In this document: positions 24,514-33,932 of the stretch, in pieces
How positions within the stretch are numbered: the stretch's first letter is position 1
How the letters are laid out: the number at the start of each line of letters is the position of its first letter
Assembly (NCBI RefSeq): GCF_017876155.1
Contig: NZ_JAGINP010000011.1
Location: 167,458-231,457 of the forward strand
Source: Azospirillum rugosum
GTDB taxonomy: Bacteria; Pseudomonadota; Alphaproteobacteria; Azospirillales; Azospirillaceae
Direction of reading: 5' to 3'
DNA: 64,000 nucleotides
Made by a program: the position numbers and the translations under genes
Notes under the pieces: generated by a model
Seen by the model: only the letters and a program-made list of their open reading frames with translations
Database searches by the model: none
Told to the model about the DNA's origin: nothing

Positions 24514-26598
24514 ATGACCGTCTCAACCCCCGTCCGCATCGTCCTCGGCTTCTCTCCCTGGATCGCCTTCGGCGCGCTCCAGCCGCTCGGCGGCCTGTGG
24601 CCGTCCCTCACCGCGCTTGGCCTCAGCCTCGGCCTCTGCGCCCTCGACCGCCGGCGCGGGTCGCTGAAGGCGCCGGAGCTGGTGGCCGCCGCCTTCTTCG
24701 CGCTTCTCCCGGCCTGTGGGGCGCTTGGCTGGGCTTGGCCCGCGGAGAACATCGGTCTGGTGATCCATCTGGTCCTGGCCGCCATGGCCTTCGGCGGCAT
24801 CGCGCTCGGCACTCCCTTCACGCTGCAATACGCCCGCGAGGAGATGCCGCGGGAATACTGGCATCTGCCGCAATTCGTCGCCGTCAACTCGGTCATCACC
24901 GCGGTGTGGGGCGCGATCTTCCTGGTCGGCGCGGCGGCCTTCTGGCTCGCCCCGACCGTCGCCCCCGTGATCGGTTCGGCCGCCGCCTTGGCCGGCATCC
25001 TGGCGAACCGCCGCTTGCCGGACTGGTTGACCAAGCGCGCCATCGCAAAGCAGCTGGCCGCACGGGAGCCCTTCGCCTGGCCGGCGCCGGCGGTGATCGG
25101 CGCGAAGGACGCCGATTCCGACCGCGACGTGGTCGTCGTGGGTTCCGGCATCGGCGGGCTGACCGCGGGAGCCCTGCTGGCGGAGGCCGGAGCGCGCGTC
25201 ACGGTGCTGGAGGCGCACGACCGGCCCGGCGGTTTCTGCACCAGTTGGGACCGCAAGGTCCGCCTCGCCGACGGATCCATGGGGCGGTTCGTGTTCGACG
25301 CCGGCGTTCACGACATCAGCGGCGCCCGCGCCGACGGCCCGGTCGGCCATCTGCTGCGCACCGTCGGCGCCGCGGATCGCGTCATTTGGCAACCGGTTAA
25401 CCGCGGCATCCTGATGGACGGCCGCTTCCGCCTTCTCCCCGGCGATGCCGACGGGCTGGTCGCCATGGTCGCCGCCGAGCATCCCGGCAGCGCCGAGGGT
25501 GTCGCCGCCTTCATGGCGGAGATGCGCGGCGTCTACCGCGACCTGTTCCTCGACTGCGGGACCACCGGCCTGCCCCACATCCCGCGCACGGTGGAGGCCA
25601 TGCGCGCCTACCCCCGGCTCTGCCCGCACGCCTTCCGCTGGCGCGACACCGGCTTCCTGGCGATGCTGGAGCAGTTCGTGCCCGACGGGGGCGCCCGCCG
25701 GCTGCTCGCCAGCATGACCGGCTACCTGTCGGATCGGCCGGAGACCCTGCGCGTCGGCCAGATGGCGGCGATCTTCGGGTACTTCTTCGACGGCGGCGTC
25801 TACCCGCAGGGCGGGTCGCAGCGGCTGGCCGACGCCCTGGCGGACTCGATCCGCGACAAGGGCGGAGAGGTCCTGCTGCGCACCCCCGCCGCCCGCATCC
25901 TGGTGGAAGGAGGCCGCGTGGCGGGCGTCCAGACTGCCGAGGGACGGCGCATCGCCACCCCGGCGGTGGTCTCCAACGCCGACGTCCGCCGCACCATGCT
26001 GGAACTGGTCGGGACGGAGCACCTGCCCGACGCCTACGCCGCCCGCTGCCGGGCGCTGCGCCCCTCCACCTCCGCCTTCATGGTGACGCTGGCGCTCGAC
26101 ACGGTGCCGGACCTGCCGGCCATGTCCTTTCTGACGGACGAGCGGATGGCGATCGCCCTGCCCTCGGCCCACGACTCATCGCTGGCGCCGGAGGGCTGCG
26201 CGGCGGTGTCGCTGATCAAGCTGGCGCCCGCGGAGGATGGCTGGGACCGCGAGGCGCCGGACTACCGCGCCCGCAAGGAGCGGGAGGGCGACGCGATGAT
26301 CGCCGCGGCCCGGCGCCTGATCCCCGACCTGGACCGCCACATCCGGCAGCGCCAGGACGCCAGCGCCGCCACCTTCGCCCGCTACGCGCACACCACGGGC
26401 GGCGCCATCTACGGCGTCGACCCCGCCCAGGGTCCCCTGCCCCGCAAGACGCCGATCCCCGGCCTGTGCTTGGCCGGCGGCGGCGTCTACCCCGGGCCGG
26501 GCGTGGAGGCCTGCGTCATCTCCGGCCGCCTCGCCGCGGAGGCGCTGGTGGGGCCGATCGGGGTGCGCCGCCCGGCGGAGGAGCTTTGCGCAGCGTAA
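24514..26598 (+). CDS. Membrane-anchored FAD-dependent oxidoreductase, phytoene desaturase/retinol saturase-like
   Basis: A 694-residue two-part protein. Residues 1-165 contain four or five hydrophobic helices (RIVLGFSPWIAFGALQPLGG, AFFALLPACGALGWAW, LVIHLVLAAMAFGGIAL, AVWGAIFLVGAAAFWL). Residues about 200-690 are a CrtI/RetSat-like flavoenzyme: dinucleotide-binding VVVVGSGIGGLTAGALLAEA, then VTVLEAHDRPGGF and the C-terminal GLCLAGGGVYPGPGVEACV. The family desaturates or isomerises lipids such as carotenoids; no carotenoid gene is near, so the substrate is unknown. GAAGG lies seven bases before ATG 24514; the in-frame ATG at 24367 is rejected because the extension is unlike protein sequence of the family. 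Confidence 0.85.
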   Translation: MTVSTPVRIVLGFSPWIAFGALQPLGGLWPSLTALGLSLGLCALDRRRGSLKAPELVAAAFFALLPACGALGWAWPAENIGLVIHLVLAAMAFGGIALGTPFTLQYAREEMPREYWHLPQFVAVNSVITAVWGAIFLVGAAAFWLAPTVAPVIGSAAALAGILANRRLPDWLTKRAIAKQLAAREPFAWPAPAVIGAKDADSDRDVVVVGSGIGGLTAGALLAEAGARVTVLEAHDRPGGFCTSWDRKVRLADGSMGRFVFDAGVHDISGARADGPVGHLLRTVGAADRVIWQPVNRGILMDGRFRLLPGDADGLVAMVAAEHPGSAEGVAAFMAEMRGVYRDLFLDCGTTGLPHIPRTVEAMRAYPRLCPHAFRWRDTGFLAMLEQFVPDGGARRLLASMTGYLSDRPETLRVGQMAAIFGYFFDGGVYPQGGSQRLADALADSIRDKGGEVLLRTPAARILVEGGRVAGVQTAEGRRIATPAVVSNADVRRTMLELVGTEHLPDAYAARCRALRPSTSAFMVTLALDTVPDLPAMSFLTDERMAIALPSAHDSSLAPEGCAAVSLIKLAPAEDGWDREAPDYRARKEREGDAMIAAARRLIPDLDRHIRQRQDASAATFARYAHTTGGAIYGVDPAQGPLPRKTPIPGLCLAGGGVYPGPGVEACVISGRLAAEALVGPIGVRRPAEELCAA

Positions 26599-26623
26599 GG
26601 GGTGCCTTGGTGGTGAATAATCT

Positions 26624-27946
26624 TTAGCGCCCGATGCGCTCCGCAATCAGCGGCCCTGCCGCCGGGGCGGTGTCCGCGACGGTGAAGGCGCGGCGCAGCA
26701 TGGCCGTCGCCTGCTCCACCTGGGCCTCGCTACGGGCGTGGACCAGGGCGAGCGGCCGGCCGGCCGGCCCGACCGCGGCGCCCAGGCCGGCCACGTCGGC
26801 GAGGCCTACCGCGAAGTCGATGGGATCGGTCGTCTTGGTCCGCCCGCCGCCCAGCGCCACCACGGCGATGCCGACCGCGCGGGTGTCGATGGCGGCCACC
26901 ACGCCCTCGCGCTCCGGATAGACCGGGCGGACGATGGGGGCGGCGTCCAGGTAGCGGTCTGGGGCGTCCAGCAGGTCGGCCGGGCCGCCCAGCGCCCGCA
27001 CCATGCGGGCGAAACGCTCCGCCGCTTGGCCGCTCGCCACCGCCTCGTCGAACATCGCGCGGCCCGTTGCAACATCCGGCGCCAGCTTGGCGAGCGCCAG
27101 CAGCTCCGCCGCCAGCGCGGCGGTGACCTCGTAGAGGCGCGGCTCCGCCTTGCCGCCGCGCAGGATGTCGATGCACTCCCGCATCTCCAGCGCGTTGCCA
27201 GCGGTCAGGCCCAGCACCTCGTTCATGTCGGTCATCAGCGCGACGGTGGGCAGGCCGGCGCCCTCCGCCACGGTGACGATGCTCTCCGCCAGCTCCCGCG
27301 CCTTGGCATAATCCGGCATGAATGCGCCGGAGCCGAACTTCACGTCCATCACCAGCGCGTCCAGACCGGCCGCCAGCTTCTTCGACAGGATGGAGGCGGT
27401 GATCAGGTGGATCGTCTCCACCGTCGCCGTGACGTCGCGGATGGCGTAGAGGCGCCGGTCGGCCGGCGCGATGTCGTCGGTGGCGCCGATGACCGCGCAG
27501 CCGACCTCCTTGACCACCTTTTCCAGCAGCGTCCGGTCGGGCTTGGCCTGATAGCCGGGGATGCTCTCGAACTTGTCGAGCGTGCCGCCGGTGTGGCCGA
27601 GCCCGCGGCCCGAGACCATCGGCACGAAGCCGCCGCAGGCGGCCAGCGCCGGGGCGAGGATCAGGCTGGTCTTGTCACCGACGCCGCCGGTCGAATGCTT
27701 GTCGACCACCGGTCCCGGGAGGTTCAGATGATCCCAGCGGAGCACGCTGCCGGAGTTCCGCATGGCCAGCGTCAGGGCGACCCGCTCGTCCAGGTCCATG
27801 CCCTGGAAGAAAATGGCCATGGCGAAGGCCGCCGCCTGCCCTTCGGTGACCGAGCCGTCGGTGATGCCGCGCACGAAGGCGTCGATTTCGGCGGCGTCGA
27901 GGTGCCTGCCGTCGCGCTTCTTGCGAATCAGTTCCTGGGGAAGCAT
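26624..27946 (-). CDS. deoA: Thymidine phosphorylase
   Basis: A 440-residue enzyme that converts thymidine and phosphate to thymine and deoxyribose-1-phosphate. The family signature is intact: GPVVDKHSTGGVGDKTSLIL, PMVSGRGLGHTGGTLDKFES, and LVMDVKFGSGAFM. Length is that of E. coli DeoA (440). It is the last gene of a leftward nucleoside operon, 54 bp after deoC. It faces the flavoprotein gene convergently across 25 bp. Confidence 0.96.
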   Translation of the reverse strand: MLPQELIRKKRDGRHLDAAEIDAFVRGITDGSVTEGQAAAFAMAIFFQGMDLDERVALTLAMRNSGSVLRWDHLNLPGPVVDKHSTGGVGDKTSLILAPALAACGGFVPMVSGRGLGHTGGTLDKFESIPGYQAKPDRTLLEKVVKEVGCAVIGATDDIAPADRRLYAIRDVTATVETIHLITASILSKKLAAGLDALVMDVKFGSGAFMPDYAKARELAESIVTVAEGAGLPTVALMTDMNEVLGLTAGNALEMRECIDILRGGKAEPRLYEVTAALAAELLALAKLAPDVATGRAMFDEAVASGQAAERFARMVRALGGPADLLDAPDRYLDAAPIVRPVYPEREGVVAAIDTRAVGIAVVALGGGRTKTTDPIDFAVGLADVAGLGAAVGPAGRPLALVHARSEAQVEQATAMLRRAFTVADTAPAAGPLIAERIGR

Positions 27947-28000
27947 GCCGAGTCCGTGTTGTGCCGGGCCGTTGGAGGCGCGCCTCTAATAGCCCGCCCC

Positions 28001-28831
28001 TTAATAACCGGCGGTGGCCGGAACGGCCACCGTGTCGTCGCCCTTGCCGCCATGCCCGCTGGCCGCCAGCAGCGAGTCGAGCAGGCTCGACGCGCCGAAG
28101 CGGAAGGTCTTGGGCGTCGCCCAGCCCTTGCCCTGGAGCTGGTCGGCCAGCGCCAGGAAGGCCGCCGCGCCCGCCGCGTCGCGGATGCCGCCGGCGGCCT
28201 TGAAGCCCACGGTCTTTCCCGATTCGTGGATGACGTGCAGCAGCAGCGTCGCCGCCTCCAGCGTCGCGGCCGGCTGCACCTTGCCGGTGGAGGTCTTCAG
28301 GAAGTCGGCGCCCGCCGCGATGCTGTCGCGCGCGGCCCAGGCCAGCAGGTCCGGGTCGGGGAAGCAGCCGGACTCCAGGATCACCTTCATGATCACGTCC
28401 GGCCCGCAGGCGTCGCGGCAGGCGCGGATCACGCTCATCGGCTGGGTGCGCGCGCCGTCGATGAAGGCCCGGTAAGGCAGCACCACGTCGATCTCGTGCG
28501 CGCCGTCCTTCACGGCGGCCTTCGTCTCCGCCGCCACCGACGGGGCGTCGGCTTCGCCCTTGGGGAAGTTCACGACGGTGGCGATCTTGACGCCGCTGCC
28601 CTTCAGGGCCTTGCGCGCGGTCTTCACGAAGCGCGGCCAGATGCACACGGCGGCCACCGCGCCGGCCGGCGTGACCGCCCGCTTGCACAGCTTTTCCACC
28701 GCATCCTCGGTGTCGTCGTCGTTCAGGCTCGTCAGGTCGAGCAGGCCAATGGCGCGCGCGGCGACCTTCGCGTCGGCCTTCGCGGCCGCGGCTTTGTCGA
28801 GCGCCTGTTGCAGGTCGGCGGGGAGTTTCAT
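28001..28831 (-). CDS. deoC: Deoxyribose-phosphate aldolase
   Basis: A 276-residue class I aldolase that cleaves deoxyribose-5-phosphate to glyceraldehyde-3-phosphate and acetaldehyde. The Schiff-base lysine lies in ADFLKTSTGK, and the second active-site lysine in VGFKAAGGIRD. The N-terminal LLDLTSLNDDDT replaces the usual D-x-T-x-L motif as in the long DeoC subgroup. The ATG overlaps the upstream pnp stop by four bases (28828-28831). It acts downstream of the phosphorylases in the same operon. Confidence 0.96.
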   Translation of the reverse strand: MKLPADLQQALDKAAAAKADAKVAARAIGLLDLTSLNDDDTEDAVEKLCKRAVTPAGAVAAVCIWPRFVKTARKALKGSGVKIATVVNFPKGEADAPSVAAETKAAVKDGAHEIDVVLPYRAFIDGARTQPMSVIRACRDACGPDVIMKVILESGCFPDPDLLAWAARDSIAAGADFLKTSTGKVQPAATLEAATLLLHVIHESGKTVGFKAAGGIRDAAGAAAFLALADQLQGKGWATPKTFRFGASSLLDSLLAASGHGGKGDDTVAVPATAGY

Positions 28832-29661
28832 GGCCGGCGTCCGTCCTCTTCGTTCAGCCCTTCCAGGAAGCCGACCAGCAGCCGCTCCAGGTCGGAGGCG
28901 GCGGCCGAGGCGGCCCGCAACGTCTGGTCATGGTCCACCGGCCCGTCGCCGAGCCCCACGCCCAGATTGGTGATGACCGCGCAGCCCGCGACCCGCAGGC
29001 CGCAATGGCGCGCGATGATGCATTCCGGGACGGTCGACATGCCGACGGCGTCCGCACCCAGCACCTTCAACATGCGGACCTCGGCGGGCGTCTCGAAGGA
29101 CGGGCCGGGGTAGGCGGCGTAGACGCCCTCCACCAGGTCGATGTTCTGCTCCAGCGCCTTGCGGCGCATCAGCGCGCGCAGAGCCGGGTCCCAGGCGTCG
29201 GTCATGCTGGGGAAGCGCGGCCCGAAGCTGTCCTCGTTCGGGCCGGTCAGGGGGTTGGCGCCCAGCAGATTCAGGTGGTCGGAGATCGCCATCAGCCGCC
29301 CCGGCCCGACCTCCACCCGCAGCGACCCCGCGGCGCAGGTCAGCACCAGCGTGTCGCAGCCGGCGAGCTTCAGCGCGCGGATCGCGGTCTTCAGCGCGTC
29401 GAACCCGTTGCCCTCGTAGGCGTGAACGCGGCCCTGCATGCAGGCGACCGGCTGCCCGCCCAGCTGCCCCATCACGAGGCGGCCGGCGTGGCCTTCCACG
29501 CTCGGCACCGGGAACCCGTCCAAGTCCCCGTAGGAGACGGCGATGGCGTCCCCGATCCGGTCGGCGAGGCCGCCGAGGCCGGAGCCCAGCACGATGCCCA
29601 CCCGGGGCCGGAAGCCGGCAGCCCGGTGCAGGATTTCCGCGGCGGCGCGTGCGGCGGTCAT
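28828..29661 (-). CDS. punA: Purine nucleoside phosphorylase (trimeric type)
   Basis: A 277-residue enzyme that phosphorolyses purine nucleosides. Motifs of the trimeric PNP family are present: VGIVLGSGLGGLAD (phosphate site), VPSVEGHAGRLV, GRVHAYEG, VLTCAAGSLRVEVGPG, AYPGPSFETPAEVRM and the substrate-binding GMSTVPECIIARH. Residue choice at the purine site (normally Glu and Asn) cannot be assigned reliably by eye. It sits between cdd (12 bp upstream) and deoC (overlap). The gene symbol could equally be deoD2 or xapA by some conventions. Confidence 0.93.
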   Translation of the reverse strand: MTAARAAAEILHRAAGFRPRVGIVLGSGLGGLADRIGDAIAVSYGDLDGFPVPSVEGHAGRLVMGQLGGQPVACMQGRVHAYEGNGFDALKTAIRALKLAGCDTLVLTCAAGSLRVEVGPGRLMAISDHLNLLGANPLTGPNEDSFGPRFPSMTDAWDPALRALMRRKALEQNIDLVEGVYAAYPGPSFETPAEVRMLKVLGADAVGMSTVPECIIARHCGLRVAGCAVITNLGVGLGDGPVDHDQTLRAASAAASDLERLLVGFLEGLNEEDGRRP

Positions 29662-29673
29662 GGTGGTCGGTCC

Positions 29674-30084
29674 TTAAAAGTCCAAGTTGTCGGGGCCGAA
29701 GGAATGCGGCAGCAGCTCGCCGAGCGTAAACGTGCGACGCAGCCCTTCCGGTCCGCAAACATGAATTTGCGTCTCGGGCGCGGCGAACTCGCGCAGGCGC
29801 TGGCGGCAGCCGCCGCAGGGCGTGCAGAGGATGCCGTCGCCGGGCTTGCCGCCCATCACCACGATCTCGCGGATCTTGCGGTCGCCGCCGACGATCATCG
29901 CGCCGATGGCCGAGGACTCGGCGCACTGGCCCTGCGGGTAGGCAGCGTTCTCCACGTTGGCCCCGGCGTAGACCCGGCCGGACTCGCCCAGGATCGCCGC
30001 GCCGACGGAAAAGCGCGAATAGGGGGCGTAGGCCTTCTCCATGGCCTCGCGCGCGGCATCGATAAGGCGATTGGGGTCGGACAT
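29674..30084 (-). CDS. cdd: Cytidine deaminase
   Basis: A 136-residue small tetrameric-type enzyme converting cytidine and deoxycytidine to uridine forms. Zinc ligands and catalytic Glu are in NVENAAYPQGQCAESSAIGA (Cys-Ala-Glu) and CTPCGGCRQRL (Pro-Cys-x-x-Cys). The substrate-binding SRFSVGAAIL is also typical. The ATG at 30082-30084 shares one base with the stop of the upstream permease gene (TGATG), so translation is coupled. It feeds pyrimidine nucleosides to the phosphorylases in the operon. Confidence 0.96.
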   Translation of the reverse strand: MSDPNRLIDAAREAMEKAYAPYSRFSVGAAILGESGRVYAGANVENAAYPQGQCAESSAIGAMIVGGDRKIREIVVMGGKPGDGILCTPCGGCRQRLREFAAPETQIHVCGPEGLRRTFTLGELLPHSFGPDNLDF

Positions 30085-31058
30085 CACCGTTCCTTCACGT
30101 ACGGAATGCCGCTGGCCTTGGGCGCCACCGCCTTGCCGACGAAGCCGGCGAGGAGGAGCACGGTAAGGACATAGGGCAGCATTTGGATGAATTGTACCGG
30201 TATGACGCCGACAACCGGCAGGGGTACGCCTTGCAGGCGCACCTGCACCGCGTCGGTAAAGGCGAACAGCAGGCAGGCGAACAGGGTCGGCCAGGGCCTC
30301 CACTTGCCGAAGATCAGCGCCGCCAGCGCCAGATAGCCCTTGCCCGCCGTCATGTCGCGCACGAAGCCGGCGCCGTGCGCGGTGGACAAGTATGCGCCGG
30401 CCACACCGGTCAGGACGCCGGTGATGATCACCGCCTGATAGCGCAGCTTGGTCACCGAGATGCCCGCCGTGTCCACCGCCGCCGGGCTCTCCCCCACCGC
30501 GCGCAGGCGCAGGCCGAAGCGGGTGCGGGTCAGCACCCAATGCGTCGCGATCACGACCAGGACGGTCAGCCAGATCAGCACGTTGGCGTCGTCGAAAATC
30601 TCCCGGTAGATCGGCCCTATGACGGGGATGGGCGAGAGCACCTCCACCCCCGGCAGGTGGACCTGCGGCAGCCGCGCGGAGGACGGCAGCAGCGGGGTCT
30701 GCCCGCCCTGGTGGAACCAGGCGTAGGCCAGCGTCGGGGCCAGCCCGGCGACCAGGATGTTGATCGCCATGCCGGAGACGACCTGGTTGCCGTTGTGGGT
30801 GATGCAGGCGAAGCCGTGCACCAGCGACAGCGCCACCGAGGCCGCGATGCCGGCGAGCAGGCCGAGCCAGGGGTTGCCGGTTGAGGAGGCGACGGCGGCG
30901 GCGAAGAAGGCGCCGGCCAGCATCTTGCCCTCCAGCCCGATGTCCACCACGCCCGCCCGCTCCCCGTAGAGTGCGGCGAAGGCGGCGAGCACCAGCGGAG
31001 TCGCCACGCGGATGGTGGCGTCGACCAGCAGAAGGATCGCCAGGAAGACCTCGTCCAT
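30084..31058 (-). CDS. Nucleoside ABC transporter permease (NupQ/YufQ-like)
   Basis: A 324-residue membrane protein with about nine helices. It matches the BMP-associated permease subgroup of the ribose/xylose family: PLVLAAFAALYGERAGVVDI, GLEGKMLAGAFFAA, HGFACITHNGNQVVSGMAIN and GYLALAALIFGKWRP. Paired with the larger permease upstream, it would form the heterodimeric channel of a nucleoside importer. Two bases separate it from the upstream permease stop region, and cdd overlaps its own stop. Confidence 0.92.
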   Translation of the reverse strand: MDEVFLAILLLVDATIRVATPLVLAAFAALYGERAGVVDIGLEGKMLAGAFFAAAVASSTGNPWLGLLAGIAASVALSLVHGFACITHNGNQVVSGMAINILVAGLAPTLAYAWFHQGGQTPLLPSSARLPQVHLPGVEVLSPIPVIGPIYREIFDDANVLIWLTVLVVIATHWVLTRTRFGLRLRAVGESPAAVDTAGISVTKLRYQAVIITGVLTGVAGAYLSTAHGAGFVRDMTAGKGYLALAALIFGKWRPWPTLFACLLFAFTDAVQVRLQGVPLPVVGVIPVQFIQMLPYVLTVLLLAGFVGKAVAPKASGIPYVKER

Positions 31059-31059
31059 G

Positions 31060-32199
31060 TCAGGCCCTCCCCTCGTTGCGCGCGCCCCGCTTGCGGAACA
31101 GCGCCTCCACCTGCGGCTTGAACAGGTTCTCCAGCGCGCCGGCGAACAGGATGACGAGGCCCTGGATGACCATCACCAACTCGCGGTTCACCGTGGGATA
31201 TTCGAAGGACACCTGACCTCCCCCCTGCGCCAGCATGCCGAACAGCAGGGCGGCCAGGATGATCCCCACCGGGTGGTTGCGCCCCATCAGCGCCACCGCG
31301 ATGCCGACGAAGCCGACGCCGCCGGTGAAGTTCAGCAGCAGGCGGTGCTGCACGCCCAGGATCTCGTTCACCCCGACGAAGCCGGCCAGCGCGCCGGAGA
31401 TCACCATGGCGAGCACGATGTTCCGCGCCGGCGAGATGCCGGCGTACACCGCCGCCCGCTCGTTCTGCCCCACGGTGCGGATCTCGTAGCCCCAGCGGGT
31501 GCGCCACAGGAACAGATAGAACAGCGCGCAGCAGGCCAGCGCCCAGGCGAAGGACAGGTTCAGCGGCGAGGGCGCCACCTCGATACCGATCCAGCCCAGC
31601 GCCCGGTCCATGGAGGGCAGCCAGGTGCCCGGATCGAACTCCCGCGTTTCCGGCGACTGCTGGCCCGGCTTGATCAGCACGTCCACCAGCAGGTAGGTCA
31701 TGATGGAGGCGGCGATGAAGTTGAACATGATCGTCGTGATGACGATGTGGCTGCCGCGCCTGGCCTGAAGCCAGCCGGGGATCCAGGCCCAGGCGGCGCC
31801 GAACAGCGCGGAGACGAGGACGCCGGCGACCGCGACCACCGGCCAGGGCCAGCCGGTCATCGCCAACCCGACCAGCCCGGCACCGAGCCCGCCCATGTAG
31901 GCCTGTCCCTCTCCGCCGATGTTGAACAGGCCGCAGTGGAAGGCGACGGCGACCGCCAGCCCGGTGAAGATGTAGCTGGTGGTGTAGTAGAGGGTGTAGC
32001 CGATGGCCTCCGGATAGCCCACCGCCTCCGTCACCATCAGCGCCAGCACGTCCAGCGGGTTCTCCCCGATCACCAGGATGATCAGCCCCGACAGGATGAA
32101 GGCCGCCAGCAGGTTCAACAGGGGCAGCAGCGCGTAATTGACCCAGCCGGGCACCTCCCCCGGCATGCCGAACCCCTTCCCCGCCATTCCTCGCGCCAT
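31060..32199 (-). CDS. Nucleoside ABC transporter permease (NupP/YufP-like)
   Basis: A 379-residue permease of the same subgroup, longer at the N-terminus. Helices include AAFILSGLIILVIGENPLDV, AVAVAFHCGLFNIGGEGQAY and GVGFVGIAVALMGRNHPVGI. FNIGGEGQ and LMGRNHP are conserved in BMP-type nucleoside permeases. It starts at ATG 32197-32199; other Met codons at residues 5 and 12 are possible. The 131-bp gap to the ATPase gene has no obvious terminator, so one operon is likely. Confidence 0.92.
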   Translation of the reverse strand: MARGMAGKGFGMPGEVPGWVNYALLPLLNLLAAFILSGLIILVIGENPLDVLALMVTEAVGYPEAIGYTLYYTTSYIFTGLAVAVAFHCGLFNIGGEGQAYMGGLGAGLVGLAMTGWPWPVVAVAGVLVSALFGAAWAWIPGWLQARRGSHIVITTIMFNFIAASIMTYLLVDVLIKPGQQSPETREFDPGTWLPSMDRALGWIGIEVAPSPLNLSFAWALACCALFYLFLWRTRWGYEIRTVGQNERAAVYAGISPARNIVLAMVISGALAGFVGVNEILGVQHRLLLNFTGGVGFVGIAVALMGRNHPVGIILAALLFGMLAQGGGQVSFEYPTVNRELVMVIQGLVILFAGALENLFKPQVEALFRKRGARNEGRA

Positions 32200-32330
32200 T
32201 CAGGCCCCATCCCTTCGGACGTCTGCGTGTTCGCGTGCGTGTGCAACGCGAACCGCCCAGGAAGGTGCCCCGGCGCGAGACGCAGCGCAAGCGTGACCGT
32301 CCTGAAGCGCCGCGGCACCGATCAACGACC

Positions 32331-33902
32331 TCAGGCCGCCGCCTCCACCCCCGCCATCATCAGGCCCAGGCGGCGCTCGATTTGCTCAAGGGCGGCATCA
32401 TTCGGCGCGACCTCGCCCATCAGGCGGCCGTCGAACATGACCAGGATGCGGTCGGACAGGCTGACGATCTCGTCCAGTTCCACGGAGACCAGCAGGATCG
32501 CCTTGCCCTCGTCACGCAGGCGCACGAGCCGCTTGTGGATGAACTCGATGGCCCCGATGTCCACGCCGCGGGTCGGCTGGCCGACCAGCAGCAGGTCGGG
32601 GTTCCGCTCGATCTCGCGGGCCAGCACGATCTTCTGCTGGTTGCCGCCAGAGAAGTTGGCGGCGCGCAGCCGCGCGTCGCGCGGGCGGACGTCGTAGGCC
32701 TCCATCTCCGCCTCGCAGCGGGACAGTACGGCCGCGCGGTCCATCAGGACCCGGCCGTTGTAGGCCTGATCGTCGTGATGGCCGAGGATGGCGTTCTCCC
32801 GCGCCTCGAAGCTGGTGATCAGCCCGACCTTCTGCCGGTCCTCCGGCACATGGCCGACGCGCAGACCCCGCAGCGCCTTGGCGTTGAACAGGCCCGGCCG
32901 GTCGGCCAACTCCTCCCCACGCAGGCGCACGGAGCCGCCGGCGACCGGCCGCATGCCGGCCAGCGCCTCCAGCAGCTCCGACTGGCCGTTGCCGGACACG
33001 CCGGCGATGCCGACGATCTCGCCCGCCCGAACGGAGAAGCCGACGCCCTTCACCCGCTCCACGCCGGAGCGGTCGCGCAACGTGAGGCCCGACACCTCCA
33101 GCACCACGGGGCCGGGCTGGGCCGGCGCCTTCTCCACCCGCAGCAGCACCTTGCGGCCGACCATCAGCTCGGCCAGCTGCTCCTTGCTGGTTTCGGCCGT
33201 GCGGACGTTCGCCACCACTTCGCCCCGGCGCATGACCGTGACGTTGTCGGTCAGCTCCATGATCTCGCGGAGCTTGTGGGTGATGATGACGATGGTCTTT
33301 CCCTGCTCACGCAGCGCGCGCAGGATGCGGAACAGGTGGTCGGTTTCCTGCGGGGTCAGGACGCCCGTGGGCTCGTCCAGGATCAGGATGTCGGCGCCGC
33401 GGTAGAGCGCCTTCAGGATCTCCACGCGCTGCTGCGCGCCCACCGGTAGCTCGCCGACCGGGCGGTCGAGGTCCACCTCCAGCCCGTAGTCGCGGGCGAG
33501 CCTGACGAGTTCCGCCCGCGCCCGCTCCATCCCCGCGGCCAGCGTCACGCCGCCCTCGGCGCCGAGCAGGACGTTTTCCAGAACGGTGAAGGGATCGACC
33601 AGCATGAAGTGCTGGTGGACCATGCCGACGCCGGCGGCCAGCGCGTCGCGCGGGCTCTTGACCGCGACCGGCCGGCCATCCACCAGGATTTCTCCGCTGT
33701 CGGCGGGCAGGTAGCCGTAGACGATGCTCATGATCGTCGACTTGCCGGCCCCGTTCTCGCCGATCACGCCGTGGATCGTCCCCTTCGGCACGGCCAGTGA
33801 CACGTCGCGGTTGGCGTGGTTGGCGCCGAACCACTTGTTCACCCCGCGGGTTTCCAGGGCCGGCGGGGTGAGGGTGGCGGCTGCGGTGGGGGCGTCGGGC
33901 AT
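32331..33902 (-). CDS. Nucleoside ABC transporter ATPase (two ABC domains, NupO-like)
   Basis: A 523-residue protein with two ABC modules. The first has Walker A GENGAGKST, signature LPVGAQQRVEI and Walker B ILILDEPTGVL. The second has the degenerate Walker A GVSGNGQSEL, signature FSGGNQQKI and Walker B LLLVGQPTRGVD, the asymmetric arrangement usual for nucleoside and ribose importers. GMVHQHFMLVDPFTVLENVL is characteristic of the BMP subgroup. The ATG at 33900-33902 is preferred, although its ribosome binding site is weak. An upstream GTG at 33944 lies inside a palindromic repeat. Confidence 0.92.
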   Translation of the reverse strand: MPDAPTAAATLTPPALETRGVNKWFGANHANRDVSLAVPKGTIHGVIGENGAGKSTIMSIVYGYLPADSGEILVDGRPVAVKSPRDALAAGVGMVHQHFMLVDPFTVLENVLLGAEGGVTLAAGMERARAELVRLARDYGLEVDLDRPVGELPVGAQQRVEILKALYRGADILILDEPTGVLTPQETDHLFRILRALREQGKTIVIITHKLREIMELTDNVTVMRRGEVVANVRTAETSKEQLAELMVGRKVLLRVEKAPAQPGPVVLEVSGLTLRDRSGVERVKGVGFSVRAGEIVGIAGVSGNGQSELLEALAGMRPVAGGSVRLRGEELADRPGLFNAKALRGLRVGHVPEDRQKVGLITSFEARENAILGHHDDQAYNGRVLMDRAAVLSRCEAEMEAYDVRPRDARLRAANFSGGNQQKIVLAREIERNPDLLLVGQPTRGVDIGAIEFIHKRLVRLRDEGKAILLVSVELDEIVSLSDRILVMFDGRLMGEVAPNDAALEQIERRLGLMMAGVEAAA

Positions 33903-33932
33903 GGGTGGGGTCTTCGGTGTGTCGGACAGATT

